A stretch of 64,000 nucleotides of DNA from Pseudoalteromonas luteoviolacea S2607 (GTDB taxonomy: Bacteria > Pseudomonadota > Gammaproteobacteria > Enterobacterales > Alteromonadaceae), in assembly GCF_001625575.1 (NCBI RefSeq), contig NZ_AUXV01000008.1, forward strand, positions 1-64,000, written 5' to 3'. The first letter of the stretch is position 1, and each line of letters starts with the position of its first letter. The position numbers were made by a program, and so were the translations under genes. Below, piece by piece: positions 47,237 to 57,173 of the stretch. The notes below the pieces were generated by a model that worked only from the letters and a program-made list of their open reading frames with translations, searched no databases and was not told the origin of the DNA.

Positions 47237-48148
47237 ATGTATCCTTGGTTGCAGGTCTTTCAAAGTCAATTGAATGTGAGTTTTGCCCAGCAACGTTTTC
47301 ATCATGCTCAGTTATTTCATGGGTTAGAAGGCGTTGGAAAGGGCGCATTGGCAACAAACTTGGCCAACGCACTTTTATGTGCGAATACGCAAGATACACT
47401 TACGCAGTGTGGCAACTGTAAAAGCTGCAATTTGTTTAATGCTCAGAATCATCCAGATTTATTCATACTATCTGCTGAGCAAAGTAGTATTGGTGTCGAT
47501 GAGGTCAGAGCGTTAAATGAGTTTATATTCCATTCCGCTCAGCAAGGTGGTAACAAAGTCGTTGTTATTGAGCAAATTGAGAAAATGACTGAATCAGCGA
47601 CCAATGCACTGCTTAAGACACTCGAAGAGCCTGCGCTGAAACGCTATATTTTAATGACATGTGATGACTTATCTAAAATTAAAGCGACTATTTTAAGCCG
47701 CTGTAATAAAGTAAAAGTAAATATTGATGATAATCATCAAATCCAAATGTGGTTAGAACAGCAGGGTATCAATACGTCATTGTATCCATGGATAGAGGGT
47801 TTTTGTGACCAGCCACTGCTTTTACAACGCTGGTTGACTCTCGGCATTTTGGATAGCGTAGATAGTTTATGGAAAGTAGCGCATGATATTGTTAGGATCT
47901 CAGATATCGCCGCACTTGACGGTGAGTTAAACAAAGATCCAAGTCTTTTGAATGTTTTTAGTCGCTTTTTGATGAATGCCACTAAACAACAGTTGATGAC
48001 TGGTCAACTAAACTATGTAGAATACCAGCACTGTGCAGCAAGTATCGAAAAGTTTTTGTCTGACCATCGCAGTGTATTGGGGTTGAACAGGAATTTAAGC
48101 CTATCAAACTTAGTTTTTGGGCTTCAAAGTGCAATGAAACAGGATTAA
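47237..48148 (+). CDS. holB: DNA polymerase III subunit delta-prime
   Basis: A 303-residue clamp-loader subunit. HAQLFHGLEGVGKGALA is a modified P-loop, C-x8-CGNCKSC is the zinc module (CANTQDTLTQCGNCKSC), and LLKTLEEPALKRYILMTC is the SRC-region signature, with ILSRCNK. delta-prime does not hydrolyse ATP. E. coli HolB is 334. Lies 33 bases after tmk and 5 bases before the PilZ gene. Confidence 0.94.
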   Translation: MYPWLQVFQSQLNVSFAQQRFHHAQLFHGLEGVGKGALATNLANALLCANTQDTLTQCGNCKSCNLFNAQNHPDLFILSAEQSSIGVDEVRALNEFIFHSAQQGGNKVVVIEQIEKMTESATNALLKTLEEPALKRYILMTCDDLSKIKATILSRCNKVKVNIDDNHQIQMWLEQQGINTSLYPWIEGFCDQPLLLQRWLTLGILDSVDSLWKVAHDIVRISDIAALDGELNKDPSLLNVFSRFLMNATKQQLMTGQLNYVEYQHCAASIEKFLSDHRSVLGLNRNLSLSNLVFGLQSAMKQD

Positions 48149-48153
48149 ATATA

Positions 48154-48480
48154 GTGCAAGAACTATTAGTTGATATTGAAGATCAAGATGAACTGTACCG
48201 AAGTTATATGCCGTTTTTAAAAAATGGTGGTATTTTCATTAAAACAAATACACGTTTTGATATGGGTGTCGCCGTTTCGCTGCGCGTAATGTTGCCCGAT
48301 GCATTAGAAGAAGAGGAAGTTACTGGCAAGGTGGTTTGGATAACCCCTCAAGGTGCTCAGAACTCAAACCCTCCCGGAATTGGTGTTAGTTTTGATCCCG
48401 AGTTCGAATTATTAAATGATAAAATCGCTAAGCTTTTAGGCACAGCGCTCAACCACGATAAACCAACCTATACAATGTAA
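48154..48480 (+). CDS. PilZ-domain protein
   Basis: A 108-residue single PilZ domain of the PilZ type proper (type IV pilus assembly), with LKNGGIFIKTNTRFDMGVAVSLRVMLPDALEEEEVTGKVVWITP and GIGVSF. The N-terminal RxxxR and the D/NxSxxG c-di-GMP motifs are not complete (GGIFIKT replaces DxSxxG), as in P. aeruginosa PilZ, which does not bind c-di-GMP well. The gene starts with GTG, 5 bases after holB. This order is conserved in many gammaproteobacteria. Confidence 0.9.
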   Translation: MQELLVDIEDQDELYRSYMPFLKNGGIFIKTNTRFDMGVAVSLRVMLPDALEEEEVTGKVVWITPQGAQNSNPPGIGVSFDPEFELLNDKIAKLLGTALNHDKPTYTM

Positions 48481-48489
48481 GAAGTAGTA

Positions 48490-49287
48490 ATGATTGTAGA
48501 TTCACACTGCCATTTAGACCGTTTAGATTTTGCAAAGCTAAAAAGCGAGTTGCCAGAAATATTACAAGCTGCTCGCGACAAACAAGTGGAGCACTTTTTA
48601 TGCGTAAGTGTCACGCTTGAACAATTTCCAGATATGCTCAAAGCCATCGAAGGGTTTCGCGATGTATCGGCATCGTGCGGTGTTCATCCATTAAATCAAG
48701 AAGACGCGCTCGATAGAGCAAAGTTGCTAGAGCTTGGACAACATGAACGTGTGGTAGCTATCGGTGAGACAGGGCTTGATTATTACTACTCTAAGGACAC
48801 GCATAAAGTACAACAAGACAGTTTTGCTGGGCACATAGATGTAGCGAATGAACTCAAAAAACCTTTAATCATCCATACTCGAGATGCGCGAAAAGACACG
48901 CTTGATATTATGAAAGCGCATGGTGCTGAGCAATGTGGCGGTGTTTTGCATTGTTTTACGGAAAATTGGGAGATGGCAAAAAAAGCCATAGATATGGGCT
49001 TTTATATTTCCATTTCTGGCATAGTTACATTTAAAAATGCAGTAGACCTTCAAGAGGTGGTAAAAAAACTGCCTTTGGACAGATTACTGATCGAAACCGA
49101 TTCACCTTATCTTGCGCCGGTACCCCACAGGGGTAAAACAAATCAGCCTGCATATGTTCAAGATGTCGCGTATTTTATAGCAGATCTGAAAGGCTTGTCT
49201 TATAAAGAGCTTGCGCAAGCAACAACAAACAACTTTTATCAGCTATTTAGCTTAGCTAACAGAACCAATGGCATTACCTCAGGTTAG
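48490..49287 (+). CDS. TatD-family metal-dependent DNase
   Basis: A 265-residue TIM-barrel hydrolase of the YcfH/TatD family. Metal ligands: VDSHCHLDRLDF (HxH), GETGLDYYYS (Glu), IIHTRDA (His), GGVLHCFTE (His) and IETDSPYLAPVPHRGK (Asp). Closest in context to E. coli YcfH, which is also downstream of holB. Ends inside the following phosphatase gene (20-base overlap). Confidence 0.94.
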   Translation: MIVDSHCHLDRLDFAKLKSELPEILQAARDKQVEHFLCVSVTLEQFPDMLKAIEGFRDVSASCGVHPLNQEDALDRAKLLELGQHERVVAIGETGLDYYYSKDTHKVQQDSFAGHIDVANELKKPLIIHTRDARKDTLDIMKAHGAEQCGGVLHCFTENWEMAKKAIDMGFYISISGIVTFKNAVDLQEVVKKLPLDRLLIETDSPYLAPVPHRGKTNQPAYVQDVAYFIADLKGLSYKELAQATTNNFYQLFSLANRTNGITSG

Positions 49288-51112
49288 TCTACCAAATATA
49301 TTAAGCGGGCCTATGGTCCGCAGAGCAGAGCCCAACAGTATTTGTTTGCAATTTATCCTGACTACGCCATCTCAGTTGACGGGGTCTATTGATGGAATAA
49401 GCACGGACAGCAAGCAAACTACGATTGGTCTTGGTGAGCGTTTGTACTTAATTTTTTTGAGCATAACGCCAAAACAAGGCGGCTTTCCACTCGACAAGGC
49501 TTTGTCATATCAAGTGTCGGTAGATGGTTCTACTCAAAAACATGATCATTTGAGTTATGGCACTACACCCACTTTGATTGTGCCTAAAAACCTATCAGGT
49601 GTATTACACGGCTCATGTAGAAACCCTCATCACCCCAGTAAAGATAGCTTGGTAGCTGCAGATGAATACTTACGCCAAGGCGCTATGGCGAGTGAACAAC
49701 GTGCGAGCTTACTGTTAATGTCCGGCGACCAAGTTTATGCGGATGATGTGGCGGGGCCTATGTTAAAAGCAATACATCAATTGATCCCCATACTTGGAAT
49801 TTACGAAGAGCAGCCATTAAATTTGCCATTGCCTGATACCCTAGAAGCACAGCTCTACAAAAGAGATAAGTTTCTGCCAAAGGAATCTTGGGAAAAGCGC
49901 AGTAAATTTTCGCTGGGATACTGGACTAGAAAAGATGAGCCGCACTTTTCTAGTGTCAAAGCTGGTAATCATCTAATAAGTTTTGAAGAGTTTGTCGCAT
50001 TTTATGTTTTAAATTTTAGCGCAACAGCATGGACGCTTGTCAGCCCATTTGAATTCGAACAGGCGCAATTAAGTAAACCTCATGCACTACAATTTGAGGC
50101 TGAAGAGCGTGCGCTCAGGGATTTTATTGATACTTTGCCCAGTGTCGAGAGGTTGATGGCGAATATCTCAACTCTGATGATGTTCGATGATCATGATATC
50201 ACTGATGATTGGAATCTCACTCCAAAGTGGGAGCAAAATATAGCTAACTCTAATGAGAGTAAGCGAATTGTAAACAATGGATTGATAGCGTATTGGTTGT
50301 TTCAAGGGCTCGGAAATGATGCGTTAGCTCAGTCCGGAACACTGCTAGGCGAGTTTAAGCAGTCATTAAAAGATGAAAAGTGGTGCTTCTCTATATTCGA
50401 CAAAACGATCAACCGCTTTGGTCAATGGCACTATTGTCTAGATACTTACCCAAAGGTGGTCGTGCTGGATACTAGGACGCATCGATGGCGCAGTGAACAA
50501 GACTTTAATGAGCCCAGCGGTTTAATGGACTGGGAAAGTTTAATGGAACTGCAAGATGTTCTTATCAACCATGAGAGTGTATTGCTTGTCAGTCCCGCCC
50601 CAGTTTTTGGTGTGAAAGTCATTGAGACGATTCAAGCGGTTTTTAATAGTTGTGGGCAACCCCTTGTCGTCGATGTTGAGAATTGGATGGCACATGAGGG
50701 GGCAGCCAAAAAACTCATAGATATCTTTAAACGTGAAGACACACCCAAAGAGACAATTATATTGTCTGGGGATGTGCATTATTCTTTTTGTTTCTCTGTC
50801 CAAGCTCGCTTTGGCCGTCATCACAATCGAATATGGCAATTGACGGCATCAGGTATTAAAAATGAATTTCCTAAAGGTTTGTTGAACATATTAGAGAAGC
50901 TCGATACATGGCTATTTGCGACGTGGAGCCCATTTAATTTATTTACAAAACGCTGGCAATTGGCGGTATCCAAACATAGATCAGACTATGGTAAGGGGCG
51001 ATATCTCGTGTCGGACTCTGCGATTAGCTTAGTTGAATTGGAAGAGGGAAAGCTAAAGCATTACGCGCTGCTTCATGGCACTGGGGAAGTCAGCAGCTTC
51101 GATTTGAATTAA
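49268..51112 (+). CDS. PhoD-like metallophosphatase without export signal
   Basis: A 614-residue protein with PhoD/metallophosphatase motifs: LHGSCRNPHHPSKDS, LMSGDQVYADDVAGP (metal-binding GDQxY), MMFDDHDITDDWN, VVLDTRTHRWR and LSGDVHYSF. The first 95 residues look like a beta-sandwich domain (PhoD N-terminal Ig-like). Unlike typical PhoD it has neither a Tat nor a Sec signal, so it would work in the cytoplasm. It overlaps tatD by 20 bases, so the two are coupled. Substrate unknown. Confidence 0.85.
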   Translation: MALPQVSLPNILSGPMVRRAEPNSICLQFILTTPSQLTGSIDGISTDSKQTTIGLGERLYLIFLSITPKQGGFPLDKALSYQVSVDGSTQKHDHLSYGTTPTLIVPKNLSGVLHGSCRNPHHPSKDSLVAADEYLRQGAMASEQRASLLLMSGDQVYADDVAGPMLKAIHQLIPILGIYEEQPLNLPLPDTLEAQLYKRDKFLPKESWEKRSKFSLGYWTRKDEPHFSSVKAGNHLISFEEFVAFYVLNFSATAWTLVSPFEFEQAQLSKPHALQFEAEERALRDFIDTLPSVERLMANISTLMMFDDHDITDDWNLTPKWEQNIANSNESKRIVNNGLIAYWLFQGLGNDALAQSGTLLGEFKQSLKDEKWCFSIFDKTINRFGQWHYCLDTYPKVVVLDTRTHRWRSEQDFNEPSGLMDWESLMELQDVLINHESVLLVSPAPVFGVKVIETIQAVFNSCGQPLVVDVENWMAHEGAAKKLIDIFKREDTPKETIILSGDVHYSFCFSVQARFGRHHNRIWQLTASGIKNEFPKGLLNILEKLDTWLFATWSPFNLFTKRWQLAVSKHRSDYGKGRYLVSDSAISLVELEEGKLKHYALLHGTGEVSSFDLN

Positions 51113-51213
51113 AACTCATCGCTTTACAGCGTCAAACGTAGCTTTTGCTATAGTTATTGGTAAGTTTCGATACTAAGTGGCATTTTATGCTGTTTAAGTT
51201 GCACTTACTGATA

Positions 51214-54200
51214 ATGATAAAATCACTTGCTAATAGAGTTACATATAGGCTGGTGTTGTTGGCTTTCTTGCTGACAGTGCTATCTGGCGCTTCTATTGCG
51301 GGTCCTCTTTTTACTGATACTTCTCAAGTAATGCGTAGGTTTGACTACGAGTCTGGACTAAGCCAAGTCACTATTATGGCACTCGCTGAAGATCAACTCG
51401 GCTACATCTGGATTGGAACGCAAGCCGGGCTAAACCGCTTTGATGGTCATGAATTCAAACAGTTTACCAGCAAACAACAAGATCCGAATGAGCTAGCAGG
51501 AGCGTTTATAACAGGCCTTTGCCACAGTGGAGAAACCGTATGGATCGGTACAAGCACGGGGTTAAGCGCCTATCACACCGTAACAGGCCGATTCCAGAGC
51601 TTTTTAAAAGAGCACTATGATGTTATCACTTCTGATCGAGTCAAAACCCTGAGTTGCAGTGGTAGCCACATTGCTGTGTCTACAGAGAATAATAAGTTTT
51701 ATTTGATTGATAAAGTGACGCTTGCCCCCAGCTCCCTTGAGCTCAGTGGACGATTTATTAGTCATGTTGTCACGAACAAGAATCTTATCTATTACTTGTC
51801 AGAAGAAGGTTTGATGGCCTTTAATACTCAGTCAGGCCAAGGCAGCCAGCTCTTAAACGGTGATTATAAACATATGCGCCTAAATGGCGAAAGAGTATTC
51901 TTACTGTCCAAAAGTAACGAACTCGTCAGTTATGATACCCTCTATGAGCGTATTCTTTGGCGCAGCAAAGTGAGTGAGCGCAGAGGTCTCGAACTCAACA
52001 ATATTCATATTTCATCTAATAGTTTATTTTTAGGCACCAACTATGGAGTCTATCTATATGACCTCAAAGGAAACCTAAAGAAGCATTGGTTTAAGCACGA
52101 AGGGCAGGGGTTGGGGCTGCAAGATAATAGTATTATGTCGGTATTAAAAGACAGCAATAGTGATTTATGGTTTGGCACGGAAACGGGAGGCCTTCATTTT
52201 ATCAGTCGATTGAGTGAAAATTTTGGACATGTGAGTGAATACAACTTTCCAGATAGCCCCATGCAAGAGCCCGACATTCGCAACTTTGCGCTTGATAGAC
52301 AAGACAGGCTTTGGCTCGCAACATCATCAGGGTTGTACTTTTTTGATGGCTCTGGGTTTAAAGCCGCTTACAGAGAATACAAGCAGCTTTCACTACTTTC
52401 GAATGCGTTCATTACCAAACTACATATTGAAAATGATCACATGTGGTTGGCAACAAGAGGGCTAGGTGTATTCAGATTGGACTTTGAAAGTGGCGAGTTA
52501 TTGAATTTAGCTCCTGATGTAGGTAAAGGGCCTGAGCTAAGCTTCAATGATATCGTATCTTATAAAGGCAAAATTTTGGTCAGTTCTCGGACTATGGGGT
52601 TGTTGTATTTTAATGAAACCTCAAAACAGCTTGAATCATTTATCAAATTAGACAATGCTCCGAACCATGTGTCCTCTATTTTACCTTTTGGTGATGGGCT
52701 TATTTTCGGCAGCATTGGGGATGGATTGTTCAAGTACGAAGAAGGCGTATTGGAGCAGTTAACGATTGCTGAGTCGCTTGTGTCTGATATCGTATTTATG
52801 CTCCAAGAGGACAGCTATGGTCGTATTTGGGCTGGCAGTGAATCAGGCGTGTCCATTGTAAATAGCAACTTTACAGTCACAAAAGTAATAAAAAAATCGG
52901 ATGGACTGACAAACGGTGCTGTTTGGGCGCTCATATATGATGAGCAGGATCATGTGTGGCTTGGCACCAGTGGAGGGTTATCGAGAGTTAATATTCATGA
53001 TTTTAAAATCGATAACTTTCTCCCTGTGGATGGCGTACAAGGAAACGAGTTTAATTACAATGCCAGTTGGCTGTCTCCTGATGGCCGAGTTTTTATTGGG
53101 GGATCTAAAGGGTTTAACCAGTTTTATCCGAAACAAATTAGGATTGCCCCAACTAGCAGGCCGTTGTTAGTGTCGAGCATTGAGTTGTTGGGAAATGAAT
53201 TGCATCCCTCTACTGATGATGAGTTAAAGCTCGCACCAGAGCTAACGACAAGGATTGACCTCAATCACAATCAAGATATTTTATCGCTTCACTATTCTAG
53301 TTTGGATTATGGTTCGGAAGGACTGCGCTTTTACTACCGCATTATTGGGCTGAGTGAAAAATGGTTGAAGTTAGCCGACGGCGTCAGACAAATTAACCTA
53401 CTAAAACTGAATCCCGGTAAATACCAAGTTCAAACTTATACCATAAATCGATTCAATCAAGTCTCGCCAACCCATTTGTTTGATATAGAAATACAAGCGC
53501 CTTGGTGGTGGAATAATTATACAAAAGCGGCGTATATTCTAACGTTAACTTTGGCTTTCTATTTATGGGTAAGGCAAAGGCAGAAACGTTTCCAGCAAGT
53601 CGTTAGTGACAACCAAACAATGAACGAATTGCAGGAGCGATTGGAACTGTCGCTATGGGCGAGTCAAGATGAATTATGGGATTGGCACATTGAAACAGGA
53701 AAGATCTATCGTCATAGCGTTAAACCTAGGATTGACTACGGTGACTGCAGATCTTGGATGGCAGTGAGCGATGCTGTTCACTTTATTCATCCTAAAGACT
53801 GCGTTGCGTGGGAGGAAAAGCTAGAAGCTTGCTTAGAAGGGGATGAAGATACTTATGAAATCGCGATTCGAGTAAAAACGGTTGACGGTGATTGGACTTG
53901 GGTACTTGAGCGAGGAAAAGTGGTAAGCCGTGACAGTCACGGAAAGGTGATGCGTGTAGCTGGCGCACTCAAGGACATTGCTGAATTAAAAGCCCACCAA
54001 AATGCCTTGCAGTCGTTAAATGAAGAACTCGAGATAAAAGTGGCAGTGCGTACGGATGAGCTGTATCGCAAAAATCAAAAACTTGAGCAAGCGATGATTG
54101 AGCTCAAACGCACGCAGCAAGAACTGATCGAAAGTGAAAAAATGGCCTCACTAGGCAATGTTGTTGCGGGTATCGCACATGAAATCAATACGCCTTTAGG

Positions 54201-54897
54201 TATTTCAATCACAGCGATTTCATACAATGAAGAAAGCCTTAAACAAATTTCGATGAAATTAGAAAATCAAACACTTAAGCAATCAGAGCTTGAGCAGTCA
54301 ATCAAAGAGCAAAGGGAAGGGTACCAATTGATGAATCGCAACCTGGACAGGGCAAGGGAACTGATTAGCAACTTTAAGCAAGTCGCTGTTGATCATTCAA
54401 GTGAAGTCCAGCGCGATATAAATGTAAAAGAATACGTAGAGGATGTTTTTAGTTCACTTGCGCCTCTGGCAAAAGGTAAAAACGTTGTCTTAAAAATTGA
54501 TGGGGAAGAGCGAATCGATGTAAATACCTATCCTGGAGCCATCTATCAAATATTAACCAACCTTTACAACAACTCGATGATCCATGGGTTTGAGCATCAA
54601 GACGAAGGTTGTGTTCAAGTTAACGTGCAGCTACTTGAGGGCGCTTGGTCGCTGACGTACAAGGATAATGGAATCGGCATGAGTGATAGCAGTCTAACTA
54701 CTTTATTCGACCCATTTGTCACCACAAAGCGCAGTCAGGGGGGATGTGGACTGGGTATGCATATTGTTTATAATTTGGTAACTCAACTGCTAAAAGGCGA
54801 AATATCAGCTTGGTCAAAACCTGAAAAAGGTCTTGAGGTAAGGATTAAGGTTCCCTACGTAAAAGTAACAAGCCCGATTGACGTGAAAGAGGCCTAG
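51214..54897 (+). CDS. Two-component-propeller sensor histidine kinase
   Basis: A protein of about 1227 residues. A signal peptide (cleavage near ASIAG) is followed by a large periplasmic sensor of repeated two-component-regulator propeller units (GYIWIGTQAGLNRFDG, DLWFGTETGGLHFI, GRIWAGSESGVSIV, HVWLGTSGGLSRV), a Y_Y_Y domain, one membrane helix near WWWNNYTKAAYILTLTLAFY, a PAS/PAC region, a coiled coil, then HisKA (GIAHEINTPLG, phospho-His) and HATPase (GLGMHIVYNLV). Unlike many hybrid propeller regulators it has no receiver or DNA-binding domain. Starts: ATG at 51214 fits the signal peptide; ATG 51187 and TTG 51157 are in frame upstream. Confidence 0.9.
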   Translation: MIKSLANRVTYRLVLLAFLLTVLSGASIAGPLFTDTSQVMRRFDYESGLSQVTIMALAEDQLGYIWIGTQAGLNRFDGHEFKQFTSKQQDPNELAGAFITGLCHSGETVWIGTSTGLSAYHTVTGRFQSFLKEHYDVITSDRVKTLSCSGSHIAVSTENNKFYLIDKVTLAPSSLELSGRFISHVVTNKNLIYYLSEEGLMAFNTQSGQGSQLLNGDYKHMRLNGERVFLLSKSNELVSYDTLYERILWRSKVSERRGLELNNIHISSNSLFLGTNYGVYLYDLKGNLKKHWFKHEGQGLGLQDNSIMSVLKDSNSDLWFGTETGGLHFISRLSENFGHVSEYNFPDSPMQEPDIRNFALDRQDRLWLATSSGLYFFDGSGFKAAYREYKQLSLLSNAFITKLHIENDHMWLATRGLGVFRLDFESGELLNLAPDVGKGPELSFNDIVSYKGKILVSSRTMGLLYFNETSKQLESFIKLDNAPNHVSSILPFGDGLIFGSIGDGLFKYEEGVLEQLTIAESLVSDIVFMLQEDSYGRIWAGSESGVSIVNSNFTVTKVIKKSDGLTNGAVWALIYDEQDHVWLGTSGGLSRVNIHDFKIDNFLPVDGVQGNEFNYNASWLSPDGRVFIGGSKGFNQFYPKQIRIAPTSRPLLVSSIELLGNELHPSTDDELKLAPELTTRIDLNHNQDILSLHYSSLDYGSEGLRFYYRIIGLSEKWLKLADGVRQINLLKLNPGKYQVQTYTINRFNQVSPTHLFDIEIQAPWWWNNYTKAAYILTLTLAFYLWVRQRQKRFQQVVSDNQTMNELQERLELSLWASQDELWDWHIETGKIYRHSVKPRIDYGDCRSWMAVSDAVHFIHPKDCVAWEEKLEACLEGDEDTYEIAIRVKTVDGDWTWVLERGKVVSRDSHGKVMRVAGALKDIAELKAHQNALQSLNEELEIKVAVRTDELYRKNQKLEQAMIELKRTQQELIESEKMASLGNVVAGIAHEINTPLGISITAISYNEESLKQISMKLENQTLKQSELEQSIKEQREGYQLMNRNLDRARELISNFKQVAVDHSSEVQRDINVKEYVEDVFSSLAPLAKGKNVVLKIDGEERIDVNTYPGAIYQILTNLYNNSMIHGFEHQDEGCVQVNVQLLEGAWSLTYKDNGIGMSDSSLTTLFDPFVTTKRSQGGCGLGMHIVYNLVTQLLKGEISAWSKPEKGLEVRIKVPYVKVTSPIDVKEA

Positions 54898-54913
54898 TCA
54901 GGTTCTCCAATTA

Positions 54914-54940
54914 AAAAAGCCACCGAGAAGGTGGCTTTTT
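54914..54940. terminator. Bidirectional terminator between sensor kinase and metG
   Basis: An 11-bp perfect stem (AAAAAGCCACC at 54914-54924, GGTGGCTTTTT at 54930-54940) with loop GAGAA. Each arm gives a T run on its own strand, so it serves both convergent genes. Confidence 0.92.
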
Positions 54941-54955
54941 GCAGATGGAAGTAAA

Positions 54956-56980
54956 TTACATTACTCGCATTCCTGGTTCAGACCCTTCATCAGGGCTCAA
55001 AATATAGATCTCTTTTCCACCAGGACCTGCTGCCAGTACCATCCCTTCAGACATACCAAAACGCATTTTACGTGGCTTAAGGTTTGCAACCATAACGGTT
55101 AACTTACCTTCGATGTCCTCTGGCGCGTATGCCGACTTAATACCTGCAAACACTTGACGAGTTTCTCCGCCTAGATCAAGTGTAAGTTTTAAAAGCTTTT
55201 CAGCTCCTTCTACGTGCTCTGCTTTAGCAATCTTTGCTACGCGTAGGTCTACTTTAGCGAAATCGTTGAACTCAATTTCATCTGCAATAGGCTCTTTTGC
55301 CAGCGGGCTGTTTGGATCTATAGCTGGCTTTGCTGCTTCTAAGCTTTCTTTGGATGCTTCCACCATAGCGTTTACCTTATCTAAATCTACACGTTGCATG
55401 AGTGCTTTAAACTTATTGATCTCATGACCTTTCAAAGGTTCAGCGACTGTGTCCCAATGTAATTCAGTCGCCAAGAACTGTTCAACATTCGCACTCATAC
55501 CTGGTAGGACAGGTTTTAAGTACGTGAGGATAACCTTGAACATATTCAGGCCAAGTGAGCACACTTGGTGCGCGCGCTCTTGTGTTGCTTCATCTTTAAT
55601 TAGTACCCATGGAGCTTCAGCATCAATAAACTGGTTTGCTTTATCTGCAAGCGTCATAATTTCACGAATAGCTCGGCTATATTCGCGGTTTTCATAATGG
55701 GTGGCAATTGTTTCTGAAGCAGCCGTGAACTCTGCTAAAAGCGCTTCATCCATAATTACGTCACTAAGCTTGCCAGAGAACTTTTTAGTGATAAAGCCTG
55801 CACATCGGCTGGCAATATTAACCACTTTACCTACTAGGTCAGAGTTTACACGCTGCGCAAAATCTTCTAGGTTTAGGTCTAAATCGGTAATGCCACTATT
55901 TAGCTTAGCAGCGTAATAATAGCGCAAGTACTCTGGGTCTAGGTGTTCTAAGTAGGTTCTCGCTTTGATGAACGTACCTTTTGACTTAGACATTTTAGCG
56001 CCATTTACTGTAACAAAGCCGTGTGCGAAAACATTGGTCGGCTTTCTAAACTCTGCACCTTCAAGCATTGCAGGCCAGAATAAACTGTGGAAGTAAATAA
56101 TGTCTTTACCAATGAAGTGATATAGTTCTGCGTCAGAATCTTTACCCCAAAAGCTGTCAAAGTCTATGCCACTCTTGTCGCATAGGTTTTTAAAGCTAGC
56201 CATATAACCAATAGGTGCATCAAGCCAGACATAAAAGTACTTACCTGGGGCGCCTGGGATCTCGAAACCAAAATAAGGTGCATCTCGGCTGATATCCCAT
56301 TGCTGTAGGCCTTCTGCAAACCACTCTTCAAGTTTATTGGCCATTTCTGCCTGTAGGCTACCTGAATGCAACCATTCTTTTAACATGCCTTCGAAAGCAG
56401 GCAAGTCAAAGAAGAAGTGTTCAGAGTCTTTCAGGATAGGCGTAGCACCAGACATCGCAGACTTTGGATTTTTGAGCTCTGTTGGGCTATATGTTGCGCC
56501 ACACGCATCACAGCTATCACCATTTTGGTCATCTGCGTTACAGGTTGGGCAAGTGCCAGTAACAAAACGATCGGGTAAGAAGATACTTTTTTCAGGGTCG
56601 AACAGTTGCGATATAGTACGTTTTTTGATGTGACCTTTATCGTTTAGGCGAGTATAGATAAGCTCACTAAGCGCCTTATTCTCTTCACTATGTGTACTGT
56701 GGTAGTTGTCAAACACAATATTGAAGTCAGCAAAATCTCGCTGTCTTTCAATACTGACGTTTTTCACCATTTCTTCAGGTGTAATGCCCTGCTTCTGGGC
56801 ATTAAGCATGATCGGAGTACCATGAGCATCATCTGCACATACATAATATGCTTCGTGGCCACGCATTTTTTGGAAACGAGACCAAACATCGGTTTGAATA
56901 TATTCTAATAAGTGCCCTAAATGAGTTGGGCCATTTGCATACGGTAATGCACTGGTAATGAGAATTTTTCTCTTTGTCAT
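54956..56980 (-). CDS. metG: Methionyl-tRNA synthetase
   Basis: A 674-residue class I tRNA synthetase. The HIGH region is [19 protein letters not shown], the zinc knuckle has four Cys ([18 protein letters not shown]), KMSKS is in [12 protein letters not shown], and a C-terminal tRNA-binding (EMAP-like) domain from about residue 570 carries [12 protein letters not shown] and [15 protein letters not shown]. Length equals E. coli MetG (677). The ATG at 56980 gives [10 protein letters not shown], the normal N-terminus; an in-frame start nine codons earlier is not favoured. Divergent from apbC, the usual gammaproteobacterial order. Confidence 0.98.
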   Translation of the reverse strand: MTKRKILITSALPYANGPTHLGHLLEYIQTDVWSRFQKMRGHEAYYVCADDAHGTPIMLNAQKQGITPEEMVKNVSIERQRDFADFNIVFDNYHSTHSEENKALSELIYTRLNDKGHIKKRTISQLFDPEKSIFLPDRFVTGTCPTCNADDQNGDSCDACGATYSPTELKNPKSAMSGATPILKDSEHFFFDLPAFEGMLKEWLHSGSLQAEMANKLEEWFAEGLQQWDISRDAPYFGFEIPGAPGKYFYVWLDAPIGYMASFKNLCDKSGIDFDSFWGKDSDAELYHFIGKDIIYFHSLFWPAMLEGAEFRKPTNVFAHGFVTVNGAKMSKSKGTFIKARTYLEHLDPEYLRYYYAAKLNSGITDLDLNLEDFAQRVNSDLVGKVVNIASRCAGFITKKFSGKLSDVIMDEALLAEFTAASETIATHYENREYSRAIREIMTLADKANQFIDAEAPWVLIKDEATQERAHQVCSLGLNMFKVILTYLKPVLPGMSANVEQFLATELHWDTVAEPLKGHEINKFKALMQRVDLDKVNAMVEASKESLEAAKPAIDPNSPLAKEPIADEIEFNDFAKVDLRVAKIAKAEHVEGAEKLLKLTLDLGGETRQVFAGIKSAYAPEDIEGKLTVMVANLKPRKMRFGMSEGMVLAAGPGGKEIYILSPDEGSEPGMRVM

Positions 56981-57173
56981 AGTTTTCCCATGGATTTTTA
57001 GCCGCATTGACTAATACCAATTGAAGTACTGTGCTAATTTTAACGATTGAATTTAGTACAGATTTAACCTTTAACTGGAATATGCCCTCTTAACGCGATT
57101 TTGACTGGTCTTAATGAACTGAATGTTACATAATTCCAGCGTTATTTTCACCACCTGATGGCGTTTTATTTGT

